From positions 1 through 64,000 of the forward strand of contig CAWFSG010000021.1 of NCBI GenBank assembly GCA_963818445.1: DNA of 64,000 bases. Reading direction: 5' to 3'. The DNA comes from Prado023 sp963818445 (GTDB lineage Bacteria; Actinomycetota; Actinomycetes; S36-B12; CAIYMF01). The position numbers and the translations under genes are program-made. Below, one piece after another: positions 46,024-54,648 of the stretch (position 1 is its first letter; the number at the start of each line of letters is the position of its first letter). The notes beneath the pieces are model-generated. The model was not told where the DNA came from and ran no database searches. It saw only the letters and a list, made by a program, of their open reading frames with translations.

Positions 46024-46064
46024 GGCCAGTCGGGCGAATCGGTCGAAACGCCTGCCTGCGAGGT

Positions 46065-46784
46065 TCAGCCCAGCGTGACGGCGTGGAACATCTCCGCCAG
46101 GCGCCCCTCGGGCAGCCCGCCCAGCTGCGCGGTCTGCGTCATCCAGCCGCGAATCATTCCCTCGAGGTCCTCCATGTGCTCGGTCTGGCTCACGTGCGCG
46201 CGCAGGGCGGCGAGCTTCAGGTCGAACTTGTCGGTCACGTCGACGAACGTGTTGGGCGTCGGCGATCCCGACATCCACAGCTCCTTGACATGCCACTCCT
46301 CCAGGCCCTCGTCGGTCATCAGGGTCGGATGGGCGAACTGGTTGCGCGCGTCGGGGTAGATGGCCTGGACGGTTGCCTCGCCGGCGGCCATGTGATCCGG
46401 GTGCGATGCGGCGATCCGCTCCCAGTTGCGCACGGGGGACATCGTCATCACGCGGTGCGGCTGCACCTGGCGGATCACCCGGGAGATGTCGCGGCGCAGG
46501 TCATGGCTGACGGTCAGCTCCCCGTCGCGGTAGCCCAGGAACCGGACGTCGGTGACCCCCACGACCGCAGCCGCAGCCACCTGCTCCGCTCGCCGGATCC
46601 GGGGGATCTCCGAGCGCGGGACGGCGGGGTCGAATCCGCCTGCGTCGCCGTCGGTCACGATGCAGTAGGTGACCGACACCCCGGCCGCCACGAGGGTCGC
46701 CACTGTGCCCGCGGACCCGAAGTCGACGTCGTCGGGGTGCGCGGTGACGACCAGGACGCGAGTGAGCTCAGGGGGGATCTCCAC
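46065..46784 (-). CDS. PIG-L family deacetylase
   Basis: The product (239 aa from GTG 46784) has the zinc-site motif AHPDDVDFGSAGTVA near the N-terminus and ASHPDHMAAGEA in the middle, the hallmarks of LmbE/PIG-L N-deacetylases such as MshB and Mca. The exact substrate cannot be told; a mycothiol-related GlcNAc derivative is one possibility. The GTG at 46784 is chosen because TACGAT precedes it by 7 nt; the ATG at 46793 overlaps that box and would add three residues. Confidence 0.87.
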   Translation of the reverse strand: MEIPPELTRVLVVTAHPDDVDFGSAGTVATLVAAGVSVTYCIVTDGDAGGFDPAVPRSEIPRIRRAEQVAAAAVVGVTDVRFLGYRDGELTVSHDLRRDISRVIRQVQPHRVMTMSPVRNWERIAASHPDHMAAGEATVQAIYPDARNQFAHPTLMTDEGLEEWHVKELWMSGSPTPNTFVDVTDKFDLKLAALRAHVSQTEHMEDLEGMIRGWMTQTAQLGGLPEGRLAEMFHAVTLG

Positions 46785-46791
46785 GCCGGAC

Positions 46792-46797
46792 ATCGTA
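46792..46797 (-). promoter_or_regulatory. -10 box of the PIG-L gene
   Basis: On the minus strand TACGAT ends 7 nt before the GTG at 46784; this spacing is the main reason for preferring that start. Confidence 0.5.
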
Positions 46798-46939
46798 GGC
46801 GGATTCGCCCAGGAGGGCGTGAATCGTGCGGAGGGCCCGAGATCAGGGGCTGTCCTTAGGGTTGCGAAATCACTGGATTTGACAGGAGTGCGTCGTAGGT
46901 TGGGTCAAGCCCGGGGGCGCAGGTGTCGAGGGGAGGGGT

Positions 46940-48331
46940 ATGGCAGTCATGCGCGCGCTCGTCGCTGCGACCTCGGCTGCGCTGGTCGTGGCCCTCGTCG
47001 GCGCGCCCGCCCACGCGCTCGCGCCGGTCCCGGCTGCGGCGGTCCCCCTGCCCCTTGAGCTCGACAGCGCCGCCTTCTACGAGGCCCAGACCATCTGCGA
47101 CCCCACCCCGCGCCCGGGGCCAACGGCCCTGCAGAACCTGCTTCTGGCGACGTACGGCCCGGCGACCATCTACATCCCGCGCACCTGCACCTCGAGCACC
47201 AGCGAGCACTTCGACGGCCGGGCGGTGGACTGGATGCGTTCAGTGCGCGTGCCGGCTGAGAAGGAGATGGCCGACGGATTCGTGGCCTGGCTGCTCGCCC
47301 CGGCCGCAGACGGCACCCCACACGCCATGGCCCGGCGCCTGGGGATCATGTACATCATCTGGGACAGCCGGATGATCCGGATGTACGACCCGGGCCGTGG
47401 CTGGACGGAGTACAACAACTGCCTCGACCCGGCCAGGTCCGGTACGAGCCTGGACACCACGTGCCACCGCAACCACGTGCACATGTCGATGTCCTGGGAC
47501 GGCGCCGCGGGGCTCACCAGCTGGTGGACAGGTTCGGCGCAGACCCAGCCGTACTGCCCGACGATGTCGTCCCGGGCCACGCCGGGCACTGGGGACGGGC
47601 TGGTCGTGCCCGACCTCAGCGCCGTCCCGGGAGCAGTCCCAGTCACCCCGACGGTGATCCTCGACACCGCGGCCGGCGTCGGCGCCGGGCTCACCGGTCG
47701 GTGCCGGAGCCTCGCGGGCCGCTCCCTGTACCCGAGCGCAGCTGTCGCCGGGCTGGTGCCCGCGGGGGTCGGTGCGGTCGTGCTGCAGGTCACCTCGTCG
47801 AGCAATGCCCCGGCCACGCTGGCCGTATGGTCCTCGGGCGCCCCTCGGCCTCCCGGCCAGGTGTCGACGCCCATCGGAACGACGACGGCCACGGTGGTCG
47901 TCCCGCTGGGATCGGACGGGTCGGTCGCGCTGGGCACGTCGCTGGGAGCAGCGAACCTCGCGGCCACCGTCATCGGGTACGCACCGGGCAGCAGCAGCTT
48001 CTCCGTGGCCGCACCAGCTCAGCCGACCCAGGCCATCGCGCGGCCGACCAAGCCGCGTTCGGTCACGGTCAAGTCCGCTCGTCGCGCGGTCACGACGCGG
48101 TGGAAGGCGCCGAGCCGGCCGGGCGGAGCGGAGGTGACCGGGTACCGCGTCGAGGCGCTCATGAGCGCCAAGCGCGGGGCCGCCGTGGCCGGGTCCTGCT
48201 CAGCGGCTCCCACGGCACGCGCGTGCACCATCAAGGGCCTGAAGAAGGGCCGCAAGTACTGGATGTCGGTCTCCGTGGCCAACCCGGGCGGGGCCACGTG
48301 GGCGCCGCGCAAGAAGGTCCGCGTTCGCTGA
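46940..48331 (+). CDS. Secreted LAS-metallopeptidase-like protein with fibronectin III domain
   Basis: The 463-aa product starts with a signal peptide (ALVAATSAALVVALVGAPAHA). The first domain contains H-x6-D in EHFDGRAVDWM and H-x-H in CHRNHVHMSMSW, the zinc-ligand pattern of LAS-type (VanY/D,D-carboxypeptidase-like) peptidases, with several cysteines for disulfides. A middle region of about 120 residues with beta-type sequence follows, then a C-terminal fibronectin III module (PRSVTVKSARRAVTTRWKAP; GYRVEAL; KKGRKYWMSVSVAN). It probably acts on the cell wall. The ATG follows GGGGAGGGG; a second ATG is at 46949. Confidence 0.78.
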   Translation: MAVMRALVAATSAALVVALVGAPAHALAPVPAAAVPLPLELDSAAFYEAQTICDPTPRPGPTALQNLLLATYGPATIYIPRTCTSSTSEHFDGRAVDWMRSVRVPAEKEMADGFVAWLLAPAADGTPHAMARRLGIMYIIWDSRMIRMYDPGRGWTEYNNCLDPARSGTSLDTTCHRNHVHMSMSWDGAAGLTSWWTGSAQTQPYCPTMSSRATPGTGDGLVVPDLSAVPGAVPVTPTVILDTAAGVGAGLTGRCRSLAGRSLYPSAAVAGLVPAGVGAVVLQVTSSSNAPATLAVWSSGAPRPPGQVSTPIGTTTATVVVPLGSDGSVALGTSLGAANLAATVIGYAPGSSSFSVAAPAQPTQAIARPTKPRSVTVKSARRAVTTRWKAPSRPGGAEVTGYRVEALMSAKRGAAVAGSCSAAPTARACTIKGLKKGRKYWMSVSVANPGGATWAPRKKVRVR

Positions 48332-48371
48332 GGCGAAGGTCACCTGCCGCTGCGGTGTCGGCCCGGGAACG

Positions 48372-48377
48372 TAGACT
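48372..48377 (+). promoter_or_regulatory. -10 box of the leaderless helicase gene
   Basis: TAGACT ends 6 nt before the GTG at 48384. Confidence 0.55.
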
Positions 48378-48383
48378 CCTCAG

Positions 48384-50900
48384 GTGCTCGCGGACGACCT
48401 GCTGCCCCGTCTCCCGCGGACGACCATGCCCGCTGAGGCCGTTGACCGGGAGGCCGATCGCGAGGCGGACGAAGGGGCCCTGTTCGCCGCTGGCCCGACG
48501 CTGGCCCCGCTGACCAGCCCTGCCCAGGACGGCCCCCGCGCAGCCGAGGCCGGACGGGCTGCGGACATGGTCCGCGCCGCGGTCGCTGCGGCGAAGGGGG
48601 GCGCCGACGCCCAGGTGGCGGACCGACGGGTCCAGCGGGAGGCCCAGCGGGCTGCGGAGATGGTGGACCTCGTCTCCGACCTCAACCCGCCGCAGCGCGA
48701 GGCCGTCGAGCACCGCGGGGGGCCACTGCTGATCGTCGCCGGCGCCGGGTCGGGCAAGACCCGCGTGCTCACGCGGCGGATCGCCCACCTGCTGGCCACC
48801 GGGGACGCCCGGCCCGGTGAGATCCTGGCCATCACGTTCACGAACAAGGCCGCCGCCGAGATGCGCGAGCGCGTCGAGGTCGCAGTCGGGCCCAGGGCGC
48901 GGGCGATGTGGGTCTCGACGTTCCACTCGGCCTGCGTGCGGATCCTGCGCCGGGAGGCCGAGCGGCTCGGGATGAAGTCGAGCTTCTCGATCTACGACCA
49001 GGCAGACAGCCTGCGCCTGGTCACCCTCGTGTCCCGCGACCTGGACCTCGACCCCAAGCGGATGCCGCCCCGCGGCCTGCTGAACAAGATCTCCGGGCTG
49101 AAGAACGAGCTGATCGACCCCGACGCATTCCGCTCCCAGGCCACCAACGACACCGAGACGACGCTGGCCGACGTCTACTCGGCCTACCAGACCCGGCTGG
49201 CCCGGGCCCAGGCCATGGACTTCGACGACCTGATCGGGCATACGGTCGCCCTGATGGTCGGCTTCCCCGATGTGGCCGAGCACTACCGCCGTCGGTTCCG
49301 GCACATCCTCGTCGACGAGTACCAGGACACCAACCACGCCCAGTACCGGCTGGTCTCGGAGCTGGTGGGCCGGCCCGAAGGCGAGATCCCGCCCGGGGAG
49401 CTGGTCGTGGTCGGCGACTCCGACCAGTCGATCTACGCGTTCCGCGGCGCCACCGTGCGCAACATCGTGGAGTTCAGCACCGACTTCCCCAACGCCCGCC
49501 AGATCGTGCTCGACCAGAACTACCGCTCGACCCAGACGATCCTCTCGGCAGCCAACGCGGTGATCGCGCGCAACTCCGACCGCCAGGCCAAGAAGCTCTG
49601 GACCGACGCCGGCGCCGGTGAGCAGATCGTCGGCTACGTCGCGGACTCCGAGCACGACGAGGCCGCGTTCGTCGGCAACGAGATCGACCGGCTCTCGGAC
49701 AAGGGCCTGGCCAGGCCCGGAGACGTGGCGGTGTTCTACCGGACGAATGCCCAGTCCCGGGCGCTGGAGGAGGTGTTCATCCGCACCGGCCTGCCCTACA
49801 AGGTCGTCGGTGGCACGCGCTTCTACGAGCGTCGGGAGATCCGCGACGTCCTTGCCTACCTGCGGGTCGTGGCCAACCCGGCCGACGACGTCAGCCTGCG
49901 CCGGATCCTCAACGTGCCCAAGCGGGGCATCGGCGACCGCGCCGAGGCCTACGTGTCCGGGTTCGCGGAGGCGCAGCGCATCACCTTCGGCGAGGCCCTA
50001 CGCCGGGCTGGCGAGATCCCCGGGATGGCCGGTCGCAGCGCCACGGTCGTGGCCGCGTTCGTCGCGATCCTCGACGACCTCGCGGCCGTCGTGGACTCCG
50101 GCGCAGGTCCGGCCGACATCATGCGCGCGGTGCTGGAGCGCTCCGGATACCTCGCCGAGCTGCAGGCCTCCACCGATCCGCAGGACGAGGTCCGGGTGGA
50201 GAACGTCGCAGAGTTCGAGGCGGTGGCCGCGGAGTTCACCCGGGACGCCGAGCAGGCTGGCGACGGGTCGGGCACCCTGGGCGACTTCCTCGAGCGGGTG
50301 GCGCTGGTGGCCGACGCCGACGAGATCCCCGAGGGCGAGGACCACGAGGGCGTGGTCACCCTGATGACCCTGCACACCGCCAAGGGCCTGGAGTTCCCTG
50401 TGGTGTTCCTCAGCGGGATGGAGGACGGCGTGTTCCCGCACATGCGGGCGATGGCTGACCCCTTCGAGCTGTCCGAGGAGCGGCGCCTTGCCTACGTGGG
50501 CATCACCCGGGCCAGGGAGCGCCTCTATGTCACCCGGGCCATCAGCCGATCGGCCTGGGGGGCGCCGAGCTACAACCCGGAGTCCCGGTTCCTGGCTGAC
50601 ATCCCCACCGAGCTGATCCGCTGGGAGCGCGAGGAGCCCGCGCGGTACACCGGACCATCCTCCGGCGGCTACGGCTCGGCGCCGGCACTGTCGGCTGCCG
50701 CAGACCGCTACGAGCGCAGCCCGGCTGCCCGGGCCGTGATCTCCCTGTCCGCCGGGGACCGGGTCCTGCACCCCAAGTTCGGCATGGGCACCGTGGTCAG
50801 CACCCTGGGCAGTGGAGACAAGGCGGAGGCCTCGGTCGACTTCGGCTCCGAGGGCGTCAAGCGCCTGCTGCTGCGCTACGCCCCGGTCGAGAAGCTGTAG
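48384..50900 (+). CDS. pcrA: ATP-dependent DNA helicase PcrA/UvrD
   Basis: The 838-aa product has superfamily 1 helicase motifs: Q-region LNPPQREAVEH, Walker A AGAGSGKTRVLTRRI, Walker B VDEYQDTNHAQ, motif III VVGDSDQSIYAFRGA, motif IV NYRS and motif V VTLMTLHTAKGLEFPVVFL. An unconserved Ala-rich N-terminal extension of about 95 residues precedes the core, and a C-terminal tudor-like segment (AGDRVLHPKFGMGTVVS) matches the RNA-polymerase-binding region of PcrA. It acts in nucleotide excision repair and replication-transcription conflict resolution. Confidence 0.97.
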   Translation: MLADDLLPRLPRTTMPAEAVDREADREADEGALFAAGPTLAPLTSPAQDGPRAAEAGRAADMVRAAVAAAKGGADAQVADRRVQREAQRAAEMVDLVSDLNPPQREAVEHRGGPLLIVAGAGSGKTRVLTRRIAHLLATGDARPGEILAITFTNKAAAEMRERVEVAVGPRARAMWVSTFHSACVRILRREAERLGMKSSFSIYDQADSLRLVTLVSRDLDLDPKRMPPRGLLNKISGLKNELIDPDAFRSQATNDTETTLADVYSAYQTRLARAQAMDFDDLIGHTVALMVGFPDVAEHYRRRFRHILVDEYQDTNHAQYRLVSELVGRPEGEIPPGELVVVGDSDQSIYAFRGATVRNIVEFSTDFPNARQIVLDQNYRSTQTILSAANAVIARNSDRQAKKLWTDAGAGEQIVGYVADSEHDEAAFVGNEIDRLSDKGLARPGDVAVFYRTNAQSRALEEVFIRTGLPYKVVGGTRFYERREIRDVLAYLRVVANPADDVSLRRILNVPKRGIGDRAEAYVSGFAEAQRITFGEALRRAGEIPGMAGRSATVVAAFVAILDDLAAVVDSGAGPADIMRAVLERSGYLAELQASTDPQDEVRVENVAEFEAVAAEFTRDAEQAGDGSGTLGDFLERVALVADADEIPEGEDHEGVVTLMTLHTAKGLEFPVVFLSGMEDGVFPHMRAMADPFELSEERRLAYVGITRARERLYVTRAISRSAWGAPSYNPESRFLADIPTELIRWEREEPARYTGPSSGGYGSAPALSAAADRYERSPAARAVISLSAGDRVLHPKFGMGTVVSTLGSGDKAEASVDFGSEGVKRLLLRYAPVEKL

Positions 50901-50973
50901 CGCCGGCTCTCAGCGGTGGGTGCGCGGGGGGTTGCCCTGGCGGCTCGGGGCGCTGGCGATCGAGGTCGCCCCC

Positions 50974-51885
50974 TCAGCCACCGTCGAGCCGTCGCTGGTC
51001 CACGTGGGCCAGCGTCGTGCAGATCTCGTGGACGACCCGGCCGTCGACGGGCAGTGAGTTGTGGCCCACGCAGGGCACGAACACGTTGCGGGCGTTGAGG
51101 TCCGCGTGCTCGATGCGCGCGTTGGACTTCGGGATGATCATCTGGTCGAGGTCCGACCAGATGGCCACGAACCGGGTGCGGCACCCCGGTGAGGGGGCGG
51201 CCAGCTCGGTCATGATGTCCGAGCCGGGGCGCATCTGCCGGGCGACGGGGTGCGGCACGAAGTTCGCCGGGGCAGTTCCCTGGTGTGGTGTGCCGAGGGT
51301 CACCAGCGTGTGCACGCGGGAGTCCCCGCCCATCCGCTGGACGAAGTAGCGCGCGACGAGTCCGCCCATCGAATGCCCGATGACGTGCACACGCTCGTAG
51401 CCGGTCTCGATGCACAGCGCCTCGACCAGGGCCTCGAGACGACCGGCGACCACCCGCACGTCGTCGGTCAGGGGCGAGTAGTTCAGGGTGATGATGCGGC
51501 CGAACCCGCGCCGGCGCAGCCCGCGCTTGAGCATCGCGAAGACCGAGCGGTTGTCCACGACTCCGTGGATCAGGATGATCGGGGTGCCGGCGTTCTCGAC
51601 GTCTCCGATGATCAGGCCGCGCTTGATCGGGTCGAGGCCGTCGAGGTTGAGCCGCTCCTCGGGTTGGCGCACCTGCTCCTCGAGCACTCCGAGCGGGTAC
51701 GTCACGATGTGGGTGGCGGTCCACGCGACCTCGATGGCCGAACCGCGGATCACCGAGGGGTTCGTGGCCCTGCGCAGGCCGCGGCCCGTGGCGCGACTGG
51801 CGCGGCGGATCCGACCCCCGGAGGCCCGCACATCACCTGGACCGCTGGGGTCCTGGGCGCGGGGGGCCTGGTTGCTGCTCGGCAC
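50974..51885 (-). CDS. Triacylglycerol lipase-like alpha/beta hydrolase
   Basis: The product (303 aa from GTG 51885) has IILIHGVVDNRSVF (oxyanion region), nucleophile elbow VIGHSMGGLVARYFV, a probable Asp in IWSDLDQMI and the terminal His in PCVGHNSLP, the order found in EstA/lipase class 2 proteins. There is no clear signal peptide; the N-terminus is Arg-rich. The GTG at 51885 is preferred because TACCGT lies 6 nt before it; the ATG at 51903 is the alternative. It is divergent from the B12-binding gene, and their promoters nearly overlap. Confidence 0.85.
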   Translation of the reverse strand: MPSSNQAPRAQDPSGPGDVRASGGRIRRASRATGRGLRRATNPSVIRGSAIEVAWTATHIVTYPLGVLEEQVRQPEERLNLDGLDPIKRGLIIGDVENAGTPIILIHGVVDNRSVFAMLKRGLRRRGFGRIITLNYSPLTDDVRVVAGRLEALVEALCIETGYERVHVIGHSMGGLVARYFVQRMGGDSRVHTLVTLGTPHQGTAPANFVPHPVARQMRPGSDIMTELAAPSPGCRTRFVAIWSDLDQMIIPKSNARIEHADLNARNVFVPCVGHNSLPVDGRVVHEICTTLAHVDQRRLDGG

Positions 51886-51891
51886 CCGGGC

Positions 51892-51897
51892 ACGGTA
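51892..51897 (-). promoter_or_regulatory. -10 box of the lipase-like gene
   Basis: On the minus strand TACCGT ends 6 nt before the GTG at 51885. The divergent -10 box at 51935 is only 37 bp away, so the two -35 regions must overlap. Confidence 0.5.
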
Positions 51898-51934
51898 GCG
51901 CATCCTGACGCGGCCTGCGCCCACCGGGCAGGGC

Positions 51935-51940
51935 TACGAT
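51935..51940 (+). promoter_or_regulatory. -10 box of the B12-binding subunit gene
   Basis: TACGAT ends 6 nt before the ATG at 51947. Confidence 0.55.
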
Positions 51941-51946
51941 TTGCCC

Positions 51947-52360
51947 ATGAGCACACCGAACGCCGAGCACATCAGGGTCATCGTGGGCAAGCCGGGACTG
52001 GACGGTCACGACCGGGGCGCGAAGGTGGTGGCGCGCGCGCTGCGCGACGCCGGGATCGAGGTCATCTACACCGGCCTGCACCAGACCCCGGAGCAGATCG
52101 TGGCCACCGCGATCGCGGAGGACGCCGACGGGATCGGCCTGAGCATCCTGTCCGGTGCGCACATGACGCTGTTCAAGTCGGTCATCGAGATGCTGCGCGA
52201 GCGCGGCGCCGGTGACATCCGCGTCTTCGGCGGCGGGATCATCCCCGAGGCCGACATCCCGATGCTCTACGAGATGGGCGTGGCCCACGTCTTCACCCCC
52301 GGGACCCGCACCGACGAGATCGTCGACTGGGTCAGGGAAAACGTCGCCCACGCCGCCTGA
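51947..52360 (+). CDS. Stand-alone cobalamin-binding subunit (methylmalonyl-CoA mutase C-terminal type)
   Basis: The product is a single B12-binding Rossmann domain with D-x-H-x-x-G in GLDGHDRGAKVVARALRD, the SILSGAH motif and the GGG loop in FGGGIIPEADI. It matches the small subunit of split acyl-CoA mutases, which carries the cobalamin while a separate large subunit binds the acyl-CoA. No large subunit is encoded in this window, so its partner must lie elsewhere. sucCD downstream handles succinyl-CoA, the product of methylmalonyl-CoA mutase. The ATG at 51947 is set by the -10 box. Confidence 0.9.
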   Translation: MSTPNAEHIRVIVGKPGLDGHDRGAKVVARALRDAGIEVIYTGLHQTPEQIVATAIAEDADGIGLSILSGAHMTLFKSVIEMLRERGAGDIRVFGGGIIPEADIPMLYEMGVAHVFTPGTRTDEIVDWVRENVAHAA

Positions 52361-52366
52361 CGCACC

Positions 52367-52388
52367 TTCTGCGCCGCTCGTCGCAGAA
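52367..52388 (+). terminator. Hairpin between the B12-binding gene and sucC
   Basis: TTCTGCG (52367-52373) pairs with CGCAGAA (52382-52388) around an 8-nt loop. It is a short stem without a U-tract, so terminator strength is uncertain. A TAGTGT near 52426 is a plausible sucC -10 box. Confidence 0.45.
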
Positions 52389-52464
52389 GTGGGGACCGGC
52401 CGTCGGGTCGGGCGTGGGACCCAACTAGTGTGGTCCGCGTCCCTTCGTCGGTGAGGAGTCCCGC

Positions 52465-53640
52465 GTGGATCTGTACGAGTACCAGGCCAAGCACCTGTTC
52501 GGCAAGCATGGCGTCCCCGTCGTGCCCGGAGCGGTCTGCGAGACCCCCGATGCTGCCCGCCTGGCCGCGCGCCGCATCGGCGGCACCGTGGTGGTCAAGG
52601 CGCAGGTGAAGGTGGGCGGTCGCGGCAAGGCCGGTGGTGTCAAGCTCGCCGACGGCGAGGACGAGGCCAGCGCGCGCGCCGCTGACATCCTCGGGATGGA
52701 CATCAAGGGTCACACCGTGCACAAGGTCCTGGTCACCGAGGCCGCGGAGATCGCCGAGGAGTACTACGTCTCGTTCCTGCTCGACCGGGCCAACCGGACC
52801 TTCCTGGCCATGGCCTCCGTCGAGGGCGGCGTGGAGATCGAGCAGGTCGCCAAGGACAACCCCGAGGCGCTGGCGATGATCCGCGTCGACGCCCTCGAGG
52901 GCTGCCCGCCGGAGAAGGCCCGCGAGATCGTCGCGGCAGCGAAGTTCCCGGCTGACGTCGCCGACGCCGTTGCCGACGTCCTGGTGAAGCTGTGGGTCGT
53001 CCTGGTCGAGGAGGACGCGACCCTCGTCGAGGTGAACCCGCTCGTGAAGACCACCGACGGCCGCGTGCTCGCCCTCGACGGCAAGGTCTCCCTCGACGAG
53101 AGCGCGCACTACCGGCACGCCTCGCACGCCGACCTGGTGGACACCGCGATGACGGATCCGATCGAGCTGCGGGCGAAGGCCTTCGACCTCAACTACGTCA
53201 AGCTCGACGGTGAGGTCGGGATCATCGGCAACGGTGCCGGGCTGGTCATGTCCACCCTGGACGTCGTGGCCTACGCCGGCGAGGAGTTCGGCGGGGTGCT
53301 CCCGGCCAACTTCCTGGACATCGGCGGTGGGGCGAGCGCCGAGGTCATGAGCAACGGCCTGGACATCGTGCTCACCGACCCGTCGGTCAAGTCGGTGTTC
53401 GTCAACGTGTTCGGCGGCATCACCTCCTGCGTGGAGGTCGCCAACGGCGTGAAGCTCGCGCTGGCAATGCTGGCCGACGCCGGCAAGCCGGTCGACAAGC
53501 CCCTGGTCTGCCGGATCGACGGCAACCGGGCTGAGGAGGGCCGGGCGATCCTGCGCGACGCGCAGATCCCGGGTGTGGAACTGGTCGAGACGATGGACGA
53601 GGCCGCCCGCCGGGCGGCGCAGCTCGCGGCAGGGAAGTGA
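52465..53640 (+). CDS. sucC: Succinyl-CoA synthetase subunit beta
   Basis: The 391-aa product begins MDLYEYQAKHLFGKHGVPVVPG. The ATP-grasp domain has VVKAQVKVGGRGKAGGVKLA and the phosphohistidine-side regions LVEVNPLV and GNGAGLVMSTLDVV; the C-terminal ligase domain has VFVNVFGGITSCVEVANGV. With SucD it interconverts succinyl-CoA and succinate with nucleotide triphosphate formation in the TCA cycle. The GTG start follows GAGGAG. sucD is 9 bp downstream. Confidence 0.98.
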   Translation: MDLYEYQAKHLFGKHGVPVVPGAVCETPDAARLAARRIGGTVVVKAQVKVGGRGKAGGVKLADGEDEASARAADILGMDIKGHTVHKVLVTEAAEIAEEYYVSFLLDRANRTFLAMASVEGGVEIEQVAKDNPEALAMIRVDALEGCPPEKAREIVAAAKFPADVADAVADVLVKLWVVLVEEDATLVEVNPLVKTTDGRVLALDGKVSLDESAHYRHASHADLVDTAMTDPIELRAKAFDLNYVKLDGEVGIIGNGAGLVMSTLDVVAYAGEEFGGVLPANFLDIGGGASAEVMSNGLDIVLTDPSVKSVFVNVFGGITSCVEVANGVKLALAMLADAGKPVDKPLVCRIDGNRAEEGRAILRDAQIPGVELVETMDEAARRAAQLAAGK

Positions 53641-53649
53641 GGTAGGACC

Positions 53650-54531
53650 ATGGCGATCTTCCTTGATGGCGACTCGCGCCTGATCGTGCAGGGGATGACC
53701 GGCTCCGAGGGCATGAAGCACACCACGCTGATGCTCGCAGCCGGCTCCACCGTCGTCGGTGGGGTGAACCCGAAGAAGGCCGGCCAGACCGTGGCCTTCC
53801 CGAACGCGGAGCTCCCGGTGTTCGGCACTGTGGCCGAGGCGATGGCCGCCACGGGCGCCAACGTCTCGGTGGTGTTCGTGCCCCCGGGCGGCACGAAGGG
53901 GGCGGTGACCGAGGCCATCGACGCCGGGATGCCGCTCGTCGTGGTCATCACCGAGGGGGTCCCGGTGCACGACACGGCTGCCTTCTTCCAGGATGCGGTG
54001 AACCGCGGCACGACCCGGATCATCGGACCCAACTGCCCCGGCATCATCTCCCCGGGCGTGAGCAACGCGGGGATCATCCCGGCCTCGATCGCGGGTGCTG
54101 GGCCGATCGGACTGGTCAGCAAGTCCGGAACCCTGACCTACCAGATGATGTACGAGCTGCGCGACATCGGGTTCTCGAGCGCCATCGGCATCGGTGGGGA
54201 CCCGATCATCGGCACGACCCACATCGACGCCCTCGCCGCCTTCGAGGCCGACCCGCAGACCGAGGCGATCGTGATGATCGGCGAGATCGGCGGCGACGCC
54301 GAGGAGCGCGCGGCGACCTTCATCGCCGAGCACGTCACCAAGCCGGTGGTCGGGTACGTCGCCGGGTTCACTGCCCCCGAGGGCAAGACGATGGGCCACG
54401 CGGGCGCCATCGTCTCCGGCTCCTCGGGCACAGCCCAGGCCAAGAAGGAGGCCCTCGAGGCCGTGGGCGTCCGGGTGGGCAAGACCCCCTCGGAGACCGC
54501 GCGCCTGATGCGTGAGGTGCTCGGTCGCTGA
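53650..54531 (+). CDS. sucD: Succinyl-CoA synthetase subunit alpha
   Basis: The 293-aa product begins MAIFLDGDSRLIVQGMTGSEGM, with the CoA-binding GGVNPKKAGQ, IGPNCPGIISPG and the active-site His in MGHAGAIVSGSSGTAQAK, which is phosphorylated during catalysis. It pairs with SucC in an operon. The ATG follows GAGG at short spacing. A terminator hairpin follows. Confidence 0.98.
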   Translation: MAIFLDGDSRLIVQGMTGSEGMKHTTLMLAAGSTVVGGVNPKKAGQTVAFPNAELPVFGTVAEAMAATGANVSVVFVPPGGTKGAVTEAIDAGMPLVVVITEGVPVHDTAAFFQDAVNRGTTRIIGPNCPGIISPGVSNAGIIPASIAGAGPIGLVSKSGTLTYQMMYELRDIGFSSAIGIGGDPIIGTTHIDALAAFEADPQTEAIVMIGEIGGDAEERAATFIAEHVTKPVVGYVAGFTAPEGKTMGHAGAIVSGSSGTAQAKKEALEAVGVRVGKTPSETARLMREVLGR

Positions 54532-54541
54532 CCCTGCGTGA

Positions 54542-54569
54542 GTGCCCCGGCCGCTCGTGGTCGGGGCAC
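54542..54569 (+). terminator. Terminator of sucCD
   Basis: GTGCCCCGGCC (54542-54552) pairs with GGTCGGGGCAC (54559-54569) over 11 bp with one mismatch and a 6-nt loop, 11 nt after the sucD stop. Confidence 0.7.
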
Positions 54570-54636
54570 CGCCATGTTCACCCGCCCGGGGCCGCGACAC
54601 GCGGGTGGTCGGTGCCGGCCACGACCCCGGGTGGGG

Positions 54637-54642
54637 GAGAAT
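54637..54642 (+). promoter_or_regulatory. -10-like box of the DUF6350-like gene
   Basis: GAGAAT ends 6 nt before the GTG at 54649. The first base is off-consensus. Confidence 0.4.
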
Positions 54643-54648
54643 CCCGGG

